Part shown: positions 28,828 to 39,314 of the stretch, piece by piece
Layout: every line of letters begins with the position of its first letter
Position numbering within the stretch: position 1 is the stretch's first letter
Assembly: GCA_036937835.1 (NCBI GenBank)
Contig: CM072876.1
Coordinates: forward strand, 13,408,501 to 13,472,500
Direction of reading: 5' to 3'
DNA length: 64,000 nucleotides
Origin: Pampus argenteus
Lineage: Eukaryota > Chordata > Actinopteri > Scombriformes > Stromateidae
Made by a program: the position numbers and the translations under genes
Notes under the pieces: model-generated
What the model was told of the DNA's origin: nothing
The model's input: only the letters and a program-made list of their open reading frames with translations
Databases searched by the model: none

Positions 28828-28865
<38 letters not shown>
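28825..28865. repeat. (TG)n microsatellite
   Basis: A TG run of about 40 bases with one interruption. CA runs of opposite sense lie nearby at 28636-28655 and 28708-28725, so the region can fold back on itself. Confidence 0.93.
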
Positions 28866-28868
<3 letters not shown>

Positions 28869-29259
28869 TTGAGGAATGCAATAAAAAATATTACCTAGTG
28901 GTGAGGGAAAAGAGTTTTCAGTCTGATACACATAACATGTACTGTATGGATAGGCTGTATGACATCCACCCACCCGCTGGAAGGTTGTAGAAGCGGAAGA
29001 ATAGAAACAGGAATCGGGGGGGAAAGGGGGATGGGGTTGGAGAAAGAGAAAAGAGAAAGAGAAAAGAGACATATGCCATCTTTCTAGTAGATGAATGGCT
29101 CCCTGCAGGCGAGAAGCATCACTCCTCATTCTAATTACTCTTCAAGCTCTGACCCAGTATCAGCTCTCCCCTCAGATAAAAGTCTGGGTTTCAAATAGGG
29201 GGTTAAAATTAAAAAAATAAATAAAATAAAACTTAAACATTAATTTCAAGTACAGCTTG

Positions 29260-29480
29260 ATACTTTGCGTGCCAAAGCTTTTGTAGATGGTGAGTCGGGA
29301 GCATGTTTTGCATTTTCCTCACCTACTTGGGCTTCGGATGATTGATGAGTCATCCGGCAGGACTAATGGGAATGCAGTCCAGGGCATACATATTTCATAA
29401 CACAAGAAGCTTTCATGTAAGAGCAAATGTTATGCTGCTTATGACCAATCGTTGTTTTAAAGCAGAAAGGCCGTATGGAC
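29260..29480. promoter_or_regulatory. Candidate enhancer with palindromic AP-1 site
   Basis: A complex, repeat-free block. CGGATGA (29335-29341) and TCATCCG (29350-29356) form a perfect inverted repeat with an 8-base spacer, and a consensus AP-1 site TGAGTCA (29346-29352) lies across the right arm. Conservation cannot be tested here. Confidence 0.3.
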
Positions 29481-31569
29481 GGCATTTCTAGAGGGACGTG
29501 ATCACTATGTTCTTTGTATTAAAAGGATCTGTTATCATATATAATCAGCTGATGCTAATGATTAGTAAGCGCATCTTCTTCATATATTTCATATTTGTCA
29601 TTAGATGACAGTAAACAACAATGATGTAAAAAAAAAAAAAAAAATGTCTGTCTGGAAAAGCACCAAACCATAATCCATAACCTTCAATGTCTCACTCTAA
29701 GGCATGCTGGGAACAGCTCCAACTCCAGCCACAAAACATCTGAATGATTCAGGTCAAAATTGAAGTTCAAGCATATCATCTGTAGACATTAGTTTTCATG
29801 AATGTACTAGTCTGCATGAAGAACGTTCAACTGTATGCACTGAAGGTAATAAAGTGTCACCTCAAAGTCTTTTATCTCCTGAGACGACTGAACTTCTCAC
29901 TGAACCGTCACACGTCAGCTGCTGTTGTTCACCTGAAGTAACCTTTACCGTGCACTCAGTCAGACTAACTGTACAGATTCAAGTATTTAATCTTTCTGTC
30001 CCCATGTCTGTCCTTTTCTTTTTACCCTCTCTACATCGCCTTCAGCCTTCCTCCACCTTGTTTTTCCCTTTTCTCTCTAAGCCCCCCCCCCCATCTGCAA
30101 CGAGCACCAGGAAGTCATTTATCAAAACCGACAACTGGCCCGATGGCGTCTTGCAATTCCCCGGCCTCTTTCAACAGATACTGATTTTCAAATGGATCAT
30201 ACAAGATGATATAAGAGTTTGCAATAATCTATTCAGACGGTTCAACAGTAGCACATTTTGTGCGAGTTATCAATATATTTGAATTTTCCTCTTTTTTGGA
30301 CCTAATATTGCAGATAGTTCTTCAATCCTCCCACACCACAATAAAAATGATTTCGCAATCCAGTTAATAAAACTGTAGAGAACAAATATCAATGAATGTG
30401 TATGTCGGACACAGAGATCAATAAACCAAGTTCATCCAACTCACATCAATGAAACATTTCATTAAAAGTAGCATTGAGTCTTTCGCTGTTTGCGTTTCCA
30501 GTTTTCACCAGTTTATTTGTACAATATCTCATAAGGAAGTGTTGTAGCGATGTTTCTAATGATATTGCATTTTAAAAATACAGTTTGTAACATCATTTTT
30601 CCAAATGTGAACTTTGTCTGCAAGTTATGTTTACTACAATCTCAAAGGATAACTCTTTCTGAGATGAAGGTGTTGAGAGTTGAGAGAGCGTGTTTAGTTT
30701 AAGACAATCGCAGGTAGAGAAACAATACACATCAATAGCATCATGGTTATTAATTATGCATTCGAAAAACAAAGGCAAAATAGTGACTATTCACTTTATC
30801 ATATCTGCTGTAACTTGATAAAGTTAGAGGGATGCACCAGCCACATGTCACATTTATAAATCAGCCAGTAAGATTTGCTGAGCATATATACAAACGGTTT
30901 TAGATCACACAAAACTCTGTTTACTTCCAGTGCGTGCGGTTGCTTCACAGGCATAAATATTACTGTGGATGCTGTTCCCCACAATCACATCACAAAAACT
31001 GAAAAAAGCTACATGTCATCGATCCGAACCGTATCGCAACGATTTAGGTTCAACTTTCTCCAGACACCTTTTGACAAAGGTTTTCATAACATACGCTGAG
31101 CGACAAACAAAGACACAACAACAATCTAATAGGTGTATCTGAAACCTGCTGCAACATGAAAGTGATTTAGTTTCAGTAATAAACACAAAGCGCACTAGGA
31201 TGCTCTACCCGAGGCTGCACTGTCCTTATATACTGTGTCAACAAGCAGCAATGTCTTTGCATTTTCTCAAACACTGACAACATGCTGTAAGATGCAAATT
31301 CATCAACAATGTACGCTGCATGTATATAACACTGAGAAGTGTTTACAGTTCTCAGTTTCTGAAGAGTGCTGCGAAAGAGAGCAGTAAACCAAAGTTATTA
31401 CAGCCAGATTATTTCTAGTCTCTGCGGACGCGCTATTCCTCTGACATGGAAATAAGTTTCAAATTGTGTCAAAATATTTAACTGTCTCTCTCTCTCTCTG
31501 TCTCCCTCCTGCCTTCTTCTTTCCATCGCTGCCACTGTGTGTTTTTTTTTTGCACTCATTATATATAAG

Positions 31570-31745
31570 TAAATGTGTGCTCTGGCTGCCTGCTGGTAAG
31601 TAATACTGACGCAGAGATTGTGTTCTTGGCCGCTCGTCGTCTCTTACTGACGGGAATATCGCCGCTCTGCTCCCTGCTGCTTCCAGACTCGCAGAGCATC
31701 GGGAGAACCGAGCAAACCTGTTCTCCCTCACAGTTCATCCATCAT
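31570..31745 (-). promoter_or_regulatory. CpG-rich segment, possible alternative first exon of rgs6
   Basis: About nine CpGs fall within roughly 90 bases (31629-31715) in an otherwise CpG-poor intron. On the minus strand the segment leads to a donor-like CCCGTCA|GTAAGAGAC at about 31647. On the plus strand there is a TATATATAAG box (about 31562) with a donor-like GTAAGTAA nearby (about 31605). It could be an intronic promoter, in either direction. Confidence 0.3.
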
Positions 31746-32477
31746 GATAAAACACTGCGGGAGGGATGATGTCTGCATTCATTCTCAGGCCGGCATCATT
31801 TTAAAAAGAAGGAAGGATCGCCTTTACAAGAGATTCATTTCATGCCCTTTGTGTGTGTGTGTATTTGATAATCTGTTCAATAGGAAAATATTAACACTAG
31901 ATTCAATATAATATTATAATATCACTATATCACTTAATCCAAGCTACTGATTTCCATGAGGGACTATTTTCTTTCTTTCGTTGGGCCTGCTACGAAACAG
32001 AAGCTTCTCAGCAGGACGGACGCCTACCGAAACAGCAGCAGGAACCTTCTGTGTAACATTTTAAAACTCTAATTTACCAATCCCCGATTATTGCGATGTG
32101 ATAAGAAAGATGCCAGACGTCCTGAAGGACCCGTGTCCTGCAGGTTTTTGTTCCTTCGTGGTTGTTAATGAACCTGACCTTTTGTCTACCTGAGAGCAGA
32201 GGTGGCTCTCGTGTAGCTTTTTTTCTCATTGTTCATTTTTTCCACAATCAGGCTCACATCACCCTCAGATCCCGCTGCTTGTCACAAAAAAAAGATTCTG
32301 CTATTTGTTCCTTCAACCTTTCCCTCCAGAAAATGGAGCCTGTTTGTCTTTACTGAAACATATCGGAAGCTTTGAAATCCTTCTTTTCACTCAATCCATC
32401 ATCGTATCGCTCGGTTTGAACAGCAGAACAAGAACAAGACTTGTTGAACAAACGAAGAAACGTATCTTTGCTCTTAC

Positions 32478-32705
32478 CTTTCTGTAGACAATCATGTTGG
32501 GGGAGTCGTCGTCTGGGTCAACACTGCTCATGGACCTCATTGACAGCAAACGTTGGGCTGTGGTCGTGGTTGTCTGGACATCCTCCTTGGGTTCTTCAGA
32601 CGCTTCATCAGGCTCCGTCAAACCCACGGCAGTCGGAGGCTGCTCTTCCTCCTGCTGCTGCTCCTGCTGCTGTTCGTGCTGCTGCTGCTGAGGTGCCTCG
32701 GCCAT
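32478..32705 (-). CDS. rgs6: rgs6 first coding exon (regulator of G-protein signalling 6, N-terminus)
   Basis: RGS6 belongs to the R7 family, which with Gbeta5 speeds GTP hydrolysis on Galpha-i/o. This exon encodes 76 residues: MAEAP, a Gln/Glu-rich stretch (residues 6-22), an acidic and Thr-rich stretch, then DDDSPNMIVYRK, and splices at CAGAAAG|GTAAGAG in phase 0. SPNMIVY-K is the segment just before the DEP domain in vertebrate RGS6; RGS7 has SPNMLVYRK. The ATG (32703-32705) has G at -3 and G at +4, a strong context. The extension before SPNMIVY is longer than the mammalian one as I remember it, and its poly-Gln part comes from CAG/CAA runs. Position directly after sipa1l1 on the same strand supports RGS6 over RGS7. 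The DEP, GGL and RGS domains lie off the left edge. Confidence 0.88.
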
Positions 32706-32816
32706 AGCTACAGTCTCCCTCTCCTGCAGTTATCCTCTCTTCGTTATCGGTGTCACGACTTTCTATTCTTCCCTCTTAATGTCTTTCTGTGCTCTCACTT
32801 CAGTGTCCCGAAGCTG
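32706..32816 (-). other. rgs6: rgs6 5' UTR part of first coding exon, with splice acceptor
   Basis: Upstream of the ATG the minus strand runs 111 bases with no ATG to a textbook acceptor, a TC-rich tract ending CCCTACAG|CAGCTTCGG at 32816/32817. This means at least one more non-coding exon upstream; the segment ending at 37265 is the best candidate. Confidence 0.7.
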
Positions 32817-34149
32817 CTGTAGGGAGAGAGAGAAGGAGATGAATTAGACAGTGCAGCTCATCACTGGGCTCCAGCCTCCTATTTCTGGCGGGGTTTTTTT
32901 TTTTTTCTTGTCCTCTGTCAGCAGGCGCAGGATGGATAACATGAAGGCATCATAAATTCTCCTAGTTTTCTCATTTTCTTCTTTTCTGTAAGTTTTCCCC
33001 GTCCGCTGTCACATAAGATTGAAGTTACAGGTGAGTCCAAAACATCACGTCTAAGTTTTTCTCTTTTTTTTTTTGTCCCTGGAGCTTCTTTCTATCAGTT
33101 TATGATATATTTCTTAAATACATATGTCCTAATTCATTAAACTCTTAAAGATGTACAGGATATATATTTAAAAAAAGGACTTTAATCTGTTTTAGCTTTT
33201 TTTGTGCACAGTGTTCCTTTGTTATGTTTTAGAGGTAATCAATACGCTATTTTGGGCTCATTGGATTCATTGTTCATTTTAGCACATAAACAAAACAAAT
33301 CAAAAACTCACATAATGACCAGGGTCTCTAAAGGAAAATGCAACCAAAGCGCATACAAATCTAAAAACTTCACTTTTAAGTAAGATACAGGAGCATCCGT
33401 TCACAGCCAACACAATAACATATGACCCCCATCCTCTCCACACATACACAGCACATTACTCAGGCCTGTGAGCTATTTTCTGATGGTCTGACAGCTGTCA
33501 AAATATTGCCGTCTGAAGACATGAGCTGAGACGAGGTAAGTGAAGAAGAGCAAAGCAGAGAGGAACCAACAAGGGGGGGAAAAGTGAAGAGAAACATCCA
33601 CAGCATCCGTCTAAACAAATGTATTCTGTATGAGTACTGTAATATACAAGTTTCTCCTGCAGATTAAACAATACCTGCTACAACTCCAACCCACTGGAAT
33701 GGGATATTTTGCATGCTTTTATCTAAAATCAATAGATATTAATGGCATTTGACTGCATTGTGCCCAAAATCAATGCCATCTCCATTTGCACATAATTGCA
33801 TATTGCATAACTGCACATAATTTTATTTTCAAAGCATAATCCCCTGCGTGTAATTTGACTTTAAATGATTTATCATTGACTTTAACCTCTTTTTGTATAA
33901 ATAATGGGACACTGATAACCTAACAAGTATTAGTTTTATGGCTTTAACTGTAACACTAAAATGCCAATAATGTCCTCCACCTAACCCTGGGAGATGGATG
34001 CTGCTTGTTGTTTACGTGCATGTTGAAGTAAATTGAATACTTCTGGGAAGATCGTGACGCTCACAACAACATTACAAGATGCAGTGTAAACATTTAAAGA
34101 TAAAGCTCTGCTAATACAACATATCACAAACAACAATACAAATTATACC

Positions 34150-34260
34150 ACATACCACAGACTGTATAAAAAATCAGCATCAGCATTTGAAGCCAGGAGT
34201 TTACAATTTGGCCGTCGCCATCTTGTTTTGGTTTTTTTGGAGCCGGATTATTTTAACAGC
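34150..34260. mobile_element. Fish dispersed-repeat fragment
   Basis: Contains CAGACTGTATAAAA, then TTTGGCCGTCGCCATCTTG and TTTTTTGGAGCC. I recall this string order as common in spiny-rayed fish genomes. It looks like a truncated copy; I cannot assign a class with confidence. Confidence 0.45.
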
Positions 34261-34363
34261 TGATTCCATTTTGTGCAACCAAACTGTTTTTAGGCAACCA
34301 AAACTTTCATGAACTGTCATTTTCTCATAGACTTTCATACAAAAATACATATATAATACATAA

Positions 34364-34446
34364 ACATATTAAAGAGTAATTAATACATATTAAAGAGTAA
34401 TTAATACATATTAAAGAGTAATTAATACATATTAAGAGTAATTAAA
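34364..34446. repeat. 21-bp AT-rich tandem repeat, 4 copies
   Basis: The unit contains ACATATTAAAGAG then TAATTAAT. Three copies are identical and the fourth lacks one A. TAATTA homeodomain cores recur once per unit. Confidence 0.9.
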
Positions 34447-34814
34447 GGAAAGGAAAGTTAATGTAAACTGCAGTACTTTCAACTCCAGTATATTGCTCAT
34501 ATTATAATTCACATTTAGGCCAAGGATGCAAGTGGCCTAACCTGGTAACATGTGGTATGTTGTTTGCTTAATACACACACAAACAGAAAACAAAACAAAA
34601 ACAACAACAACAATTAGTGTTTCTAAAGGGAGTTCTTTCCCACATCATATCATCTTATCACAGTCATTCCATATGACACTGTTATTGGTTGAGTTTACAG
34701 TTAGTGTTACATGGAATAAAAAAATCAATATTGGACATCTGGATGGCTGCAAATATGTGCTTCAGTTTTCTCTAACAACTTCTGATGCTGGTTGGCTGAG
34801 AAGTGGAGCATCAC

Positions 34815-34842
34815 ATGTGTGTGTGTGTGTGTGTGTGTGTGT
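34815..34842. repeat. (TG)n microsatellite
   Basis: A TG dinucleotide run of about 28 bases. Confidence 0.93.
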
Positions 34843-36220
34843 TATCGGCGCAGGCATTTAGCTCCATGTCAACTGTTTCTTTAGATCGATATTCTCATCA
34901 TCCGGCTGTTTGTGCGTAACTGGGTTTGTGAGAGAACATAGAGATCTACAAAGCCGCCTTTGTGTGTGCCAGAGGCTGGAGAAAAGAACATGCAGCGTGT
35001 GTTTGAACATCCAAACGGGAGAGGAATTGAACGCACTTCTGAATCAATGGCGTCATTACAGGCGCGCCATCTGTTTCACAGGTATTCAAAATCTGCAGCT
35101 CACCGCGAATGGAAATGCCTTATTTGATTTCCAATAATGCTCAAGTTCAACAGTCCTAATGCTTCATCTCTGCAATCACACGTAGCCCTGCTGGCTTTGG
35201 ATCAATACATCCAAAATGTGCTCTGACTCTTCATCTTTGCATATTAATGAAATGCTCATCTCGTAGACCACAAAGTGATTCAGTGATTCAGAAGGACATC
35301 TCACCCTCTCTGTTAGAGACACTTAATTACTTTAAAGACATTCTGGTGTTAAGTGTGGACACTGTGAGAGCGAATTACAGACGCAGATGAATATGTAATC
35401 TACCTTTCTAAAAAACAAAATATCTATCTATGTCTTGAACTGCAGTGACTGAGCACAGAATCCAGATGAAAGATTCCCTCATATATGTGAAGTCTTTGAC
35501 TCATCTGATTTCTAGTGTGAACATGTCTGACAGGCCGGGATGGTAAACCTGACTTTGAGTGTGTAGTTTACTGACATCACTTCAGTTTTCACCCTGCCAT
35601 CATAAATCATAGTGTTGAGCGCTAAAAACTAAAACTGTGTGGTGTTTCTGCACAATATAAAAAAAAATACTGAGTTTGCATTTGACTCTCTTTTTTTTCT
35701 CTTTCCCCACAATTCACATGATGATTAAAAGAAAATTATATATATATATATATTTTCATTTTCTTTGGAATTTAGTTAGTCAGACAAAACAAGCATTATA
35801 AAGCTGATAATGAAAATCATCTTAAGTGTCAGCCCGATTATTATTTTTAAATTCCCGTGTGATTACACTTTTTGAGCTGAAGGTTTTTTGGAGCAACCTT
35901 CGTTTTTCTCTTCACAGCAGGCGATGGGAGGAAGAAGATGCAGAGTGAGACTTCTTGCTGTTTCTTAAGACTCTGCTATTGTCCCCCTGGACCCTCCACA
36001 GTGCAACGCACACACACACACACAGCTTAATTCATCCTCTACGCTCCAGGTGAAACTGGATGTCTGCATGTTTTACAGTGCTGTAAAAATACAGGACACT
36101 ATCAATCCAGTAGGCAGCCATCTTTATGAACAGGAAGGCATGATGATAAAGAAACAACCAACTGTGATTTGTGTTTATTTTTAAATGACGTTAGTTGCAG
36201 TAAGAAGTCATAGTTCAAAC

Positions 36221-36290
36221 CATCAGACCATAGATGTGGTGGTTAGGGGTGTCCACATACATTTGTCCACATAGAATAAGTCCAATCAGT
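36221..36290. mobile_element. Fragment resembling a fish DNA-transposon terminal repeat
   Basis: The stretch GGGGTGTCCACATACATTTG followed by TCCACATAGA resembles a repeat end found in many fish genomes, in which GGGGTGTCCACATACTTTTG is followed by GCCA-TATAG. The match is from memory and no second terminus was found. Confidence 0.4.
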
Positions 36291-36710
36291 TAAAAGGTCT
36301 GTAAGTTTGAAATATATTGATCAGTTGGATGACTGAAGCCTCATATTAGCTTCAAAATAAACTTTTACATTTACATTACAAATAATTTTATGTCCAACAT
36401 CATCTACATGGTAAGTGCATTATGAAGGGATCTCTTAGTGGAGGAATGATTACAGCAAGAAAATCCCAACATGTGTTAATGTTTATTTGGGCACCGGAAT
36501 TAAAACATTCTGAAGGTGTCCTTTAAATCTCTTAGAAGTGATGTTGCAGAGTTTCAGTTTCTGCATGGAGACATAGACTTTCTCTCTCTCTCCAACAGCT
36601 GTCAGTGGTCTCTCTACTCTCAGATGACCGCTCCACTCCCCAAACACATGCAGCCAACAGCGCTGCAGCCTAAATTAGACTCCCCCCTCTCTCTCTCTCC
36701 CTCACACTCA

Positions 36711-36743
<33 letters not shown>

Positions 36744-36993
36744 TTTATATGTCAACATAACACCAAATGCATAAACGTATTATAAACTGTGCACACCTCG
36801 TGTCTCTGATTAACACACTCACACACATTTTCATACATGTTCGTCGACATCCTCAATATAATGAGTGTGTAGACACACACACACACACACACAGTGTAAA
36901 TGTATTGCAGACATACACTGGTGTCCTTCGAGTGTCACTTAAGTAACCAGCTGTGCCTTAAATCACAAGTGGGATTAACAACATCCTCTTTCT

Positions 36994-37000
36994 GCGCGCG

Positions 37001-37084
<84 letters not shown>
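36994..37084. repeat. (GC)n-(CA)n alternating purine-pyrimidine tract
   Basis: About 15 bases of alternating GC run without a break into about 75 bases of CA, giving 91 bases of strict alternation. Such sequence is strongly Z-DNA-prone. It lies about 180 bases from the candidate rgs6 5' exon. Confidence 0.95.
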
Positions 37085-37085
<1 letters not shown>

Positions 37086-37264
37086 GATACAGTACTGTAA
37101 CAGCGCACTCACGCATCGCTGTACTGACAATATTAACGTTATGGAGTACATTAAGACTTAACTAGGATCGCTCTTTCTTCACCACGTCTTCTACAGATAG
37201 TCTCACTGTCTCCAGCCATTTATTCATCATCCCTTCTTCCTCATCCCTTCTTCCTCATCCTTAC

Positions 37265-37340
37265 CTCAGCGCAGCTTTATCTCTCGCTGGGAGCTCCGAA
37301 GACAAAACGCTGCTTCACCGACCCACCAGAGCACCGCACA
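37265..37340 (-). promoter_or_regulatory. rgs6: Candidate rgs6 non-coding 5' exon or first exon
   Basis: On the minus strand, a CpG-containing 76-base segment (about six CpGs) ends at a consensus donor, GCTGAG|GTAAGGATG. It is preceded by (CT)n-CAG, which could be a splice acceptor or, if transcription starts in the pyrimidine tract, core-promoter sequence. It lies 4.4 kb upstream of the first coding rgs6 exon, in the correct order and strand, and the coding exon has a splice acceptor that needs an upstream partner. No transcript evidence is available. Confidence 0.42.
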
Positions 37341-37342
37341 CT

Positions 37343-37449
37343 GAGAGAGAGAGAGAGAGGGGAGAGAGAGACAGAGAGAGAGGGGGGGGGGGGGGGGAGA
37401 TGGAGAGAGACAGAGAGACAGAAAGAGAGAGGGGGGGGGGGGGGGGGGA

Positions 37450-37487
<38 letters not shown>

Positions 37488-37760
37488 CATAGAGAGAGGG
37501 GGGGAGAGAGGGGGGGGGGGGGGGGGGTGACAGAGAGAGAGAGAGGGGGGAGAGAGAGAGAGAGAGTGACAGAGAGAGAGAGAGAGGAGGGGGTAGAGAG
37601 AGACAGAGACAGAGAGAGAAAGAGGGGGGGAGAGAGCGAGGAAGAGAGAGAGAAAGAGAGAAAGAGAGAGAGAGAGAGAGAGACAGAACAGAGAGAGAGA
37701 GGGGAGTGAGGGAGAGACAGAGGGGGGGGGGGGGGGGGTAGATAGAGAGACAGAGAAAGT
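37343..37760. repeat. Purine-rich (GA)n/(G)n tract with four long G-runs
   Basis: Nearly pure purine on the plus strand for about 420 bases, built from GA, GAGACA and G-runs. The long G-runs are 37382-37397 (16), 37431-37448 (18), 37510-37527 (18) and 37722-37738 (17). A block of G-run plus AGATGGAGAGAGA occurs twice, so local duplication helped build it. On the rgs6 sense strand it is CT/C-rich and lies directly 5' of the candidate 5' UTR exon. Open frames in it (Leu/Ser or Arg/Glu repeats) are artefacts. Confidence 0.95.
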
Positions 37761-38051
37761 GTTTACTGGACATTATTTTATGGGGTCAGAAGTCATAAAC
37801 ACCTTTCTCATAACTTTGATGACTTATAGTGTCGCATTCAGTCTGTGAGCTGCCCAGAACTACAAGTCTGACCTTGTTACTCTTTTTTTATTTTTTTATT
37901 CCTGCTGTCCAGCTGATCAATCTGACAACCCTCCAATCATAAACCTGCTGCTTATACAATCAAGTCAATACAACAGTTTGAGTGTGTTCAAGTGCTGTCT
38001 TTATACGACCTCTGTCAATCTGTCGCCCGCTGGGTGCTTTCTGTAAGATTC

Positions 38052-38053
<2 letters not shown>

Positions 38054-38101
<48 letters not shown>
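38054..38101. repeat. (CA)n microsatellite
   Basis: An uninterrupted CA run of about 48 bases. Confidence 0.95.
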
Positions 38102-38102
<1 letters not shown>

Positions 38103-38998
38103 CTGTACTATCTGGTTTTTCCATCGCTGTCTTTTGCAAACATGAAGTTGACAAAAAAAAAAAAAATCATCATTCTTACATCATGTTTTGGTCCTTGCGT
38201 GTATGAAAGTAAAGACTGCTTTGAGCACAAAGTATCAATTGTCACATTATTGCTAGATCATGAGTTAATTAACAAATGTCCAGTGGATATGATAAAATGA
38301 ATTACTCAATTAGCTCAAGAAAAAGTGGTTTTGTTGAAATAACAACAGAATTAACCCGATATCACAAAAGAAAAAAGAGAGAGGTAAGAGAGGATAATTA
38401 AATAATGATCCTGAGATAACAGGATTTAAAAACATTGATTTGATTTTCTTGAACACGTCTAACTAAGATAAACTTTGAGCTGACGGGGACTTTTTGGGCC
38501 AAGCACTGAAGCACATCAAAGCATCTGATGCAATGATCAGCTGAGGGAGGAAAGCGGGTGCTTACTGTAGCCAGGAGGGAGAGAGCGTGTGTTTGTACAT
38601 GTGTTGTACACAGCTTATTTACAGCGATTCAAGCAGGCACATTCTCACTACTGGTGGTGGAGGATAAAAATATTTGCTGCCCTATTTCTGCTGGTTTGCC
38701 CTTGTTTCTTTTTGGGGATTTTTTTCCCTTTTCTTCACTATTATCTGCAGTTTAGTGTGTAATGGGAGAAAAAAAAATGGGCATCAATAAGCTCACAAAT
38801 CAATACATGCACTTACCAGCTGACTGTCGTCAAAAACAACATTGATACTAATGGACCACTCTAGCCTGACAGATTGACATTCACGCACACCAAACACACA
38901 CATCATATCTACTCACGGATGGAAACGATAGCCTGCACTCTGGACCAACTGAATTATTGAGTAACAGTAAACAGGAAGAGAAGATCCCACTGGGAAGC

Positions 38999-39001
<3 letters not shown>

Positions 39002-39052
<51 letters not shown>
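39002..39052. repeat. (TG)n microsatellite
   Basis: An uninterrupted TG run of about 50 bases. Confidence 0.95.
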
Positions 39053-39054
<2 letters not shown>

Positions 39055-39086
39055 CTATACCAGGACCACACAAAACACTAAAAATC

Positions 39087-39314
39087 ACTGGGTAAAAATG
39101 ATACCCAGTTTGAGTCATTGGGTTAACTTTAACCAGTAGGAATTTAAAACATTATTTTAATCCGGACACGACAAGCTTTAAAGAAAATCACGTCACAAAT
39201 GTATTGTTTATTGTACAAAATGATGTGCATTTACCCTGATATGTAGATAAAAAATAAAAATAAAATAAAAACTATAGTAGATAATAACAAGCTTTAGTTT
39301 GGGTAAATAACCCA
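39087..39314. repeat. Cluster of three GGGT/ACCC palindromes, probable fish dispersed repeat
   Basis: Three short inverted repeats share a core: ACTGGGT-9 nt-ACCCAGT (39087-39109), GGTTAA-CT-TTAACC (39121-39134) and TGGGT-5 nt-ACCCA (39300-39314). Similar TGGGT...ACCCA motifs occur in fish repetitive DNA as I recall it; no family name is claimed. Confidence 0.5.

Larger units (their letters stand above)
1..32477 (-). other. rgs6: rgs6 intron following the first coding exon
   Basis: No rgs6 DEP-domain exon (expected to encode a sequence like TVKSFLSKIPS) was found on the minus strand, so the intron extends past the left edge. The other open frames are short, AT-rich or microsatellite-driven and none matches a family I know. 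Sequence is AT-rich and CpG-poor apart from local islands. Notable contents are listed separately: microsatellites, a 26-bp minisatellite, candidate enhancers and a possible alternative first exon. For 1900-7080, 11300-14000, 18700-22500 and 25400-28500 I see no gene, only AT-rich unique sequence with short simple runs. Confidence 0.75.
32817..36993 (-). other. rgs6 upstream sequence or first intron (if exon at 37265 is real)
   Basis: No coding exon is seen. Contents: CA runs (36716-36741, 36873-36893), (TG)n at 34815-34842, a 21-bp tandem repeat (34364-34446), a dispersed-repeat fragment (34150-34260), and TA/A-rich stretches. Open frames at 34550-35137 are microsatellite-driven or unrecognised. 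Confidence 0.55.

Noticed and set aside
28617..29129. 170-residue minus-strand frame
   Set aside because: Contains translated (CA)n/(TG)n tracts and has no domain or splice support.
1..32477. Search for the rgs6 DEP-domain exon
   Set aside because: No minus-strand stretch resembling TVKSFLSKIPS flanked by splice sites was found; a diverged or very short exon could still be missed by eye.
32441..32707. Plus-strand frames antisense to the rgs6 coding exon
   Set aside because: Shadows of the CAG/CTG-rich coding exon; poly-Leu, poly-Cys and poly-Ala are the antisense readings of the Gln runs.
37315..37773. Long open frames rich in Leu/Ser (minus) and Arg/Glu (plus)
   Set aside because: They are translations of a (GA)n/(G)n simple repeat; codon content is set by the repeat and no domain is present.
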